Below, piece by piece: positions 5,035-7,181 of a DNA stretch of 7,181 bases. Location: positions 1 to 7,181 of the forward strand of contig JBKKCR010000124.1 of the NCBI GenBank assembly GCA_046712825.1, read 5' to 3'. Position 1 is the stretch's first letter, and every line of letters starts with the position of its first letter. The stretch is from DATFGK01 sp046712825 (GTDB lineage Bacteria; Actinomycetota; AC-67). The notes beneath the pieces are model-generated. The model was not told the DNA's origin. It saw only the letters and a list, made by a program, of their open reading frames with translations, and ran no database searches. The translations under genes and the position numbers were made by a program.

Positions 5035-6111
5035 GTGCGCGCGAAGATCGCGCAGGCCGCCGTCGTCGCGCTCCTCAGTGTCTCCGCAATTGCCTACGGT
5101 GCGCTCGAGAAGCACGTAACGGTGCGCGTCGAAGATGAGTCGATCAGGATGCGAACCTTCGCCGGGACGGTCGCGGAGGCGCTCGATCGGGCTCACGTCA
5201 CACTCGAAGATCAAGATGTCGTAACGCCGTCGTTGACGACGAGCATCCGAGAAGGTCTCGTCATCGTCGTCCGTCGGGCGAAGCCGATCACATTGCTGCT
5301 GAACGGAGAACCGCGGCAAGTCATCGTGACTGCGCGCACCGTCCAAGAAGTGATCAAAGAGTTACACCTCGGTACCTCGATGGCCGACTTCGTCGGCACC
5401 GCGCGTTCGGCGCGCGTCACGGCGGGCATGGTGCTGGTGTACCGCGCAGCCGTTGGGATCCGTATCGTTCATGACGGCGTCACGGAAACCGTGATCACCA
5501 ACGCGGCGAGCATCCGCGACGTGTTGAGCGAGCTCGGCGTCACGCTCATCGGCAAAGACGAGGTCTGGCCGACGATGGACGCGGCTCCGGTTGGCGGGAT
5601 GGTCGTCCGCGTCATGCGCGTTGGCACGCGGACGGAGACGGCGTCGCGCGGTATCCCCTATCCCACGGTGCTCCGGAACGACCCAACGCTGGAGGGCGGA
5701 GTGCGCAAGCTCCGTCAGGCGGGTCGCAACGGCTCACGCCTCGTGACCTATCAAGTGACCTACAAGGACGGGAAGGCCGTGACCCGCAGGGTCATCAGCT
5801 CCAAGGTTGTTCGCAAGCCGGTTCCCAAGATCGTCGCCGTCGGCACCGGGCCCAAATGCATCTGCACCAAGGGCACCCAGAGCGGCAAGGGGACCTGGTA
5901 TGGCGCCCCGAGCATGACCGCGGCGCATCCGACCCTGCCGTTCGGGACCGTGGTCCAGGTCACGAATCTCGAAACCGGGAAAACCGTGACCGTCACGATC
6001 CGCGACCGGGGGCCGTACGGGGACGGTCGGATCATCGATCTCTCCAAGGACGCCTTCGCCAAGCTGGCTCCTTTGTCGGAGGGGGTCATCCCGGTCCGTA
6101 TCCGCTGGTAG
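5035..6111 (+). CDS. Secreted RpfB-like cell-wall protein: three DUF348 repeats, G5 domain, RlpA-like barrel
   Basis: A 358-residue exported protein. Residues 1-24 look like a signal peptide or membrane anchor (RAK, then a hydrophobic run ending near A23). Three DUF348 ubiquitin-like repeats follow at about 26-82, 83-139 and 140-196, then a G5 domain at about 197-270 (GIPYPTV, GGVRKLRQAGRNG, TYQVTYKDG, ending VGT). After a linker with CxC (C275, C277) comes an RlpA-like double-psi beta-barrel (about 284-358): GKGTWYG, TAAHPTLPFGT (H298), VQVTNLETGKTV, RDRGPYGDG (D324), IIDLSKDAF (D335). RlpA-type barrels bind or cleave peptidoglycan glycan strands, and the conserved His and the Asp of DRGP are present. 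Mycobacterial RpfB shares the DUF348x3-G5 part but ends in a lysozyme-like Rpf domain; Bacillus YabE ends in a 3D barrel. The segment between WYG and TAAH is very short compared with Gram-negative RlpA. Location between tatD and rsmA is the rpfB slot. Whether it cleaves wall or only binds it is unknown. Confidence 0.93.
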   Translation: MRAKIAQAAVVALLSVSAIAYGALEKHVTVRVEDESIRMRTFAGTVAEALDRAHVTLEDQDVVTPSLTTSIREGLVIVVRRAKPITLLLNGEPRQVIVTARTVQEVIKELHLGTSMADFVGTARSARVTAGMVLVYRAAVGIRIVHDGVTETVITNAASIRDVLSELGVTLIGKDEVWPTMDAAPVGGMVVRVMRVGTRTETASRGIPYPTVLRNDPTLEGGVRKLRQAGRNGSRLVTYQVTYKDGKAVTRRVISSKVVRKPVPKIVAVGTGPKCICTKGTQSGKGTWYGAPSMTAAHPTLPFGTVVQVTNLETGKTVTVTIRDRGPYGDGRIIDLSKDAFAKLAPLSEGVIPVRIRW

Positions 6112-6121
6112 GCGGCTCGGT

Positions 6122-6127
6122 TACACT
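6122..6127 (+). promoter_or_regulatory. Candidate -10 element for a leaderless rsmA transcript
   Basis: TACACT (five of six to TATAAT) ends exactly 6 nt before the rsmA ATG at 6134, so transcription would be expected to begin at the ATG. There is no Shine-Dalgarno between it and the start (CGCGCG). It lies in the 22-nt gap after the preceding gene. No convincing -35 is visible. Confidence 0.5.
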
Positions 6128-6133
6128 CGCGCG

Positions 6134-7000
6134 ATGCCCCCACTCGGGCGCCGCGAGACCCGCGACCTCCTTTCTCGCCACGGACTGAGCCCGCGCGTCT
6201 CGCTCGGGCAGCATTTCCTCGTAGACCCCAACACCATCCGCAAGATCGTTACCGCCGCTGCGCCGCGCCGCGGTGAGCAGATCCTCGAGATCGGCGCCGG
6301 GCTCGGCTCCCTCACAGTCGGTCTGGTGGAGACCGGAGCCCGCGTGGTGGCCGTCGAGCGCGACCGCGGACTGACCTCGGCCTTGGGCGAAGTCCTCGCA
6401 GGGCACGACGTGAAGCTGGCATGGGGCGACGCGATGAAGCTCGACTACCATCGCCTGCTCGAAGGCCGTCCCACTCGCGTGGTGTCGAACCTTCCGTACA
6501 ACATCGCGACCCCACTCGTCCTGCGGCTCTTACAGGACCAGTCGGAGGTGTCCGAGCTCATCGTGATGATCCAGCGGGAGGTGGGGGAGCGTCTCGCCGC
6601 GAAGCCGGGTTCGGATCCGTACGGCGCTGTGTCTGCGAAGGTCGCCTATCTCGCCGAGGCTCACGTCTTGTTCTCGGTATCGCGCCGCGTGTTCCTGCCC
6701 GAGCCGGACGTGGATTCCGTCGTCGTCGGATTGCGTCGTCGCGCACGGGCTCCCGTCTCCGGCCAGCGCGACCGCATCTTCGGCGTGATCGAGGCGGGGT
6801 TCGCGACGCGCCGCAAGACGATCCGCAACGCGCTCAAAGGAGCCGGCATCACGGTGGAGCGGGTCGAGGAGGCGCTCGCGAAGGCCGGCATCGGCGGGGG
6901 AGAGCGTGCCGAGCGGCTCGGTCTCGAGGAGTTCGCTGCGATCGCCCGCGTGCTGCGCGTCCCCGTTCGCACCCGGGGCCGGGCCGGGTCGCGCCGATGA
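6134..7000 (+). CDS. rsmA: 16S rRNA (adenine1518/1519-N6)-dimethyltransferase RsmA (KsgA)
   Basis: A 288-residue SAM-dependent methyltransferase, full length for KsgA/RsmA, which dimethylates two adjacent adenosines in the 3'-terminal hairpin of 16S rRNA late in small-subunit assembly. Seen: LGQHFLVDPNTIRKIV (24-39; most homologues have QNFL), the SAM motif LEIGAGLGSLT (51-61), acidic residue E75 in VVAVERD, GDAMKLD (98-104), the catalytic NLPYN (119-123) typical of N6-adenine methyltransferases, IQREVGERLAAKPGSDPYG (146-164), the motif FLPEPDVDSVV (187-197) and the C-terminal helical domain from about 211 (FATRRKTIRNAL at 223-234). ATG at 6134 follows the upstream gene by 22 nt, has no Shine-Dalgarno and sits 6 nt after TACACT, so it may be leaderless as well as read through from upstream. 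The stop TGA overlaps the ispE ATG as ATGA. Confidence 0.97.
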   Translation: MPPLGRRETRDLLSRHGLSPRVSLGQHFLVDPNTIRKIVTAAAPRRGEQILEIGAGLGSLTVGLVETGARVVAVERDRGLTSALGEVLAGHDVKLAWGDAMKLDYHRLLEGRPTRVVSNLPYNIATPLVLRLLQDQSEVSELIVMIQREVGERLAAKPGSDPYGAVSAKVAYLAEAHVLFSVSRRVFLPEPDVDSVVVGLRRRARAPVSGQRDRIFGVIEAGFATRRKTIRNALKGAGITVERVEEALAKAGIGGGERAERLGLEEFAAIARVLRVPVRTRGRAGSRR

Positions 7001-7181
7001 GGCTGACCGCCCCGGCGAAGATCAACCTTTATCTGGCCGTTCTGGGGCGGCGGCCGGACGGCTTACACGACCTCGAGTCGGTGATGCAGTCCGTCTCCTT
7101 GGTCGACGAGATCTCGCTCGAGCCGGCCGACGTGGTCTCGCTCGACGTCTCCCCGCCCGGCGCCGCACCCGAGGACGAGTC
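6997..7181 (+). CDS. ispE: 4-diphosphocytidyl-2-C-methyl-D-erythritol kinase IspE, N-terminal part
   Basis: The first 61 codons are present; the rest lies beyond the right edge. IspE is a GHMP-family kinase that phosphorylates CDP-methylerythritol in the non-mevalonate (MEP) isoprenoid pathway. The N-terminus APAKINLYLAVLGRRPDG (5-22) followed by LHDLESVMQSVSLVDEI is the characteristic start of IspE, with the conserved Lys (K8) and Asn (N10). The family usually reads DGYHEL where this has DGLHDL. The ATP-binding glycine/serine loop is not in the window. ATG at 6997 overlaps the rsmA stop by 4 nt (ATGA), so translation is probably coupled. The rsmA-ispE order is common in actinobacteria and shows this organism uses the MEP pathway. 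Confidence 0.93.
   Translation, partial: MRLTAPAKINLYLAVLGRRPDGLHDLESVMQSVSLVDEISLEPADVVSLDVSPPGAAPEDE

Noticed and set aside
1..7181. Rare TTA leucine codons as a bldA-like developmental switch
   Set aside because: TTA occurs in pmt, tatD, the G5 gene, rsmA and ispE, including housekeeping genes, so it is not a selective marker here.

Overview
The window is GC-rich, closely packed bacterial DNA whose gene order points to an actinobacterium, probably a deep-branching or uncultured one. The conserved backbone is pmt (reverse), rsmI, metG, tatD, an RpfB-like G5 protein, rsmA/ksgA and ispE. As I recall it, this is the order around rpfB in Mycobacterium tuberculosis (Rv1002c, Rv1003, Rv1007c, Rv1008, Rv1009, Rv1010, Rv1011). 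Codon use is strongly G/C at third positions in every real gene, and nothing looks recently transferred. I see no tRNA, rRNA, CRISPR array, insertion sequence or phage gene.

Layout. Positions 1-1316 (reverse) hold one long protein O-mannosyltransferase gene that runs off the left edge; it is easy to miss because its stop codon lies outside the window. A 91-nt divergent spacer follows, with candidate -10 elements on both strands and a 12-codon leader ORF that ends directly against rsmI (1408-2232, forward). A small reverse-strand AbrB-type regulator with a zinc knuckle (2229-2471) converges on rsmI, and the two stop codons share CTAG. It diverges from metG (2533-4062) across 61 nt that appear to hold two overlapping, opposed promoters. 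tatD (4063-4815) begins on the base after the metG stop. A 219-nt regulatory spacer then precedes a secreted cell-wall protein (5035-6111) made of three DUF348 repeats, a G5 domain and an RlpA-like double-psi beta-barrel. After 22 nt comes rsmA (6134-7000), which overlaps the start of ispE (6997 to the right edge) by 4 nt.

Function. The genes are mostly housekeeping: two 16S rRNA methyltransferases (RsmI and RsmA), methionyl-tRNA synthetase, a TatD nuclease, an isoprenoid kinase and two cell-envelope proteins. The main point of interest is that the gene in the rpfB slot keeps the RpfB-type DUF348/G5 front end but ends in an RlpA-like barrel instead of the lysozyme-like Rpf domain. The second point is that several starts (rsmI leader ORF, metG, rsmA) have a -10-like TAnnnT a few bases upstream and no Shine-Dalgarno, which suggests leaderless or nearly leaderless messages. 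I found no evidence of an entirely new multi-gene system; this is a conserved core locus with unusual details.
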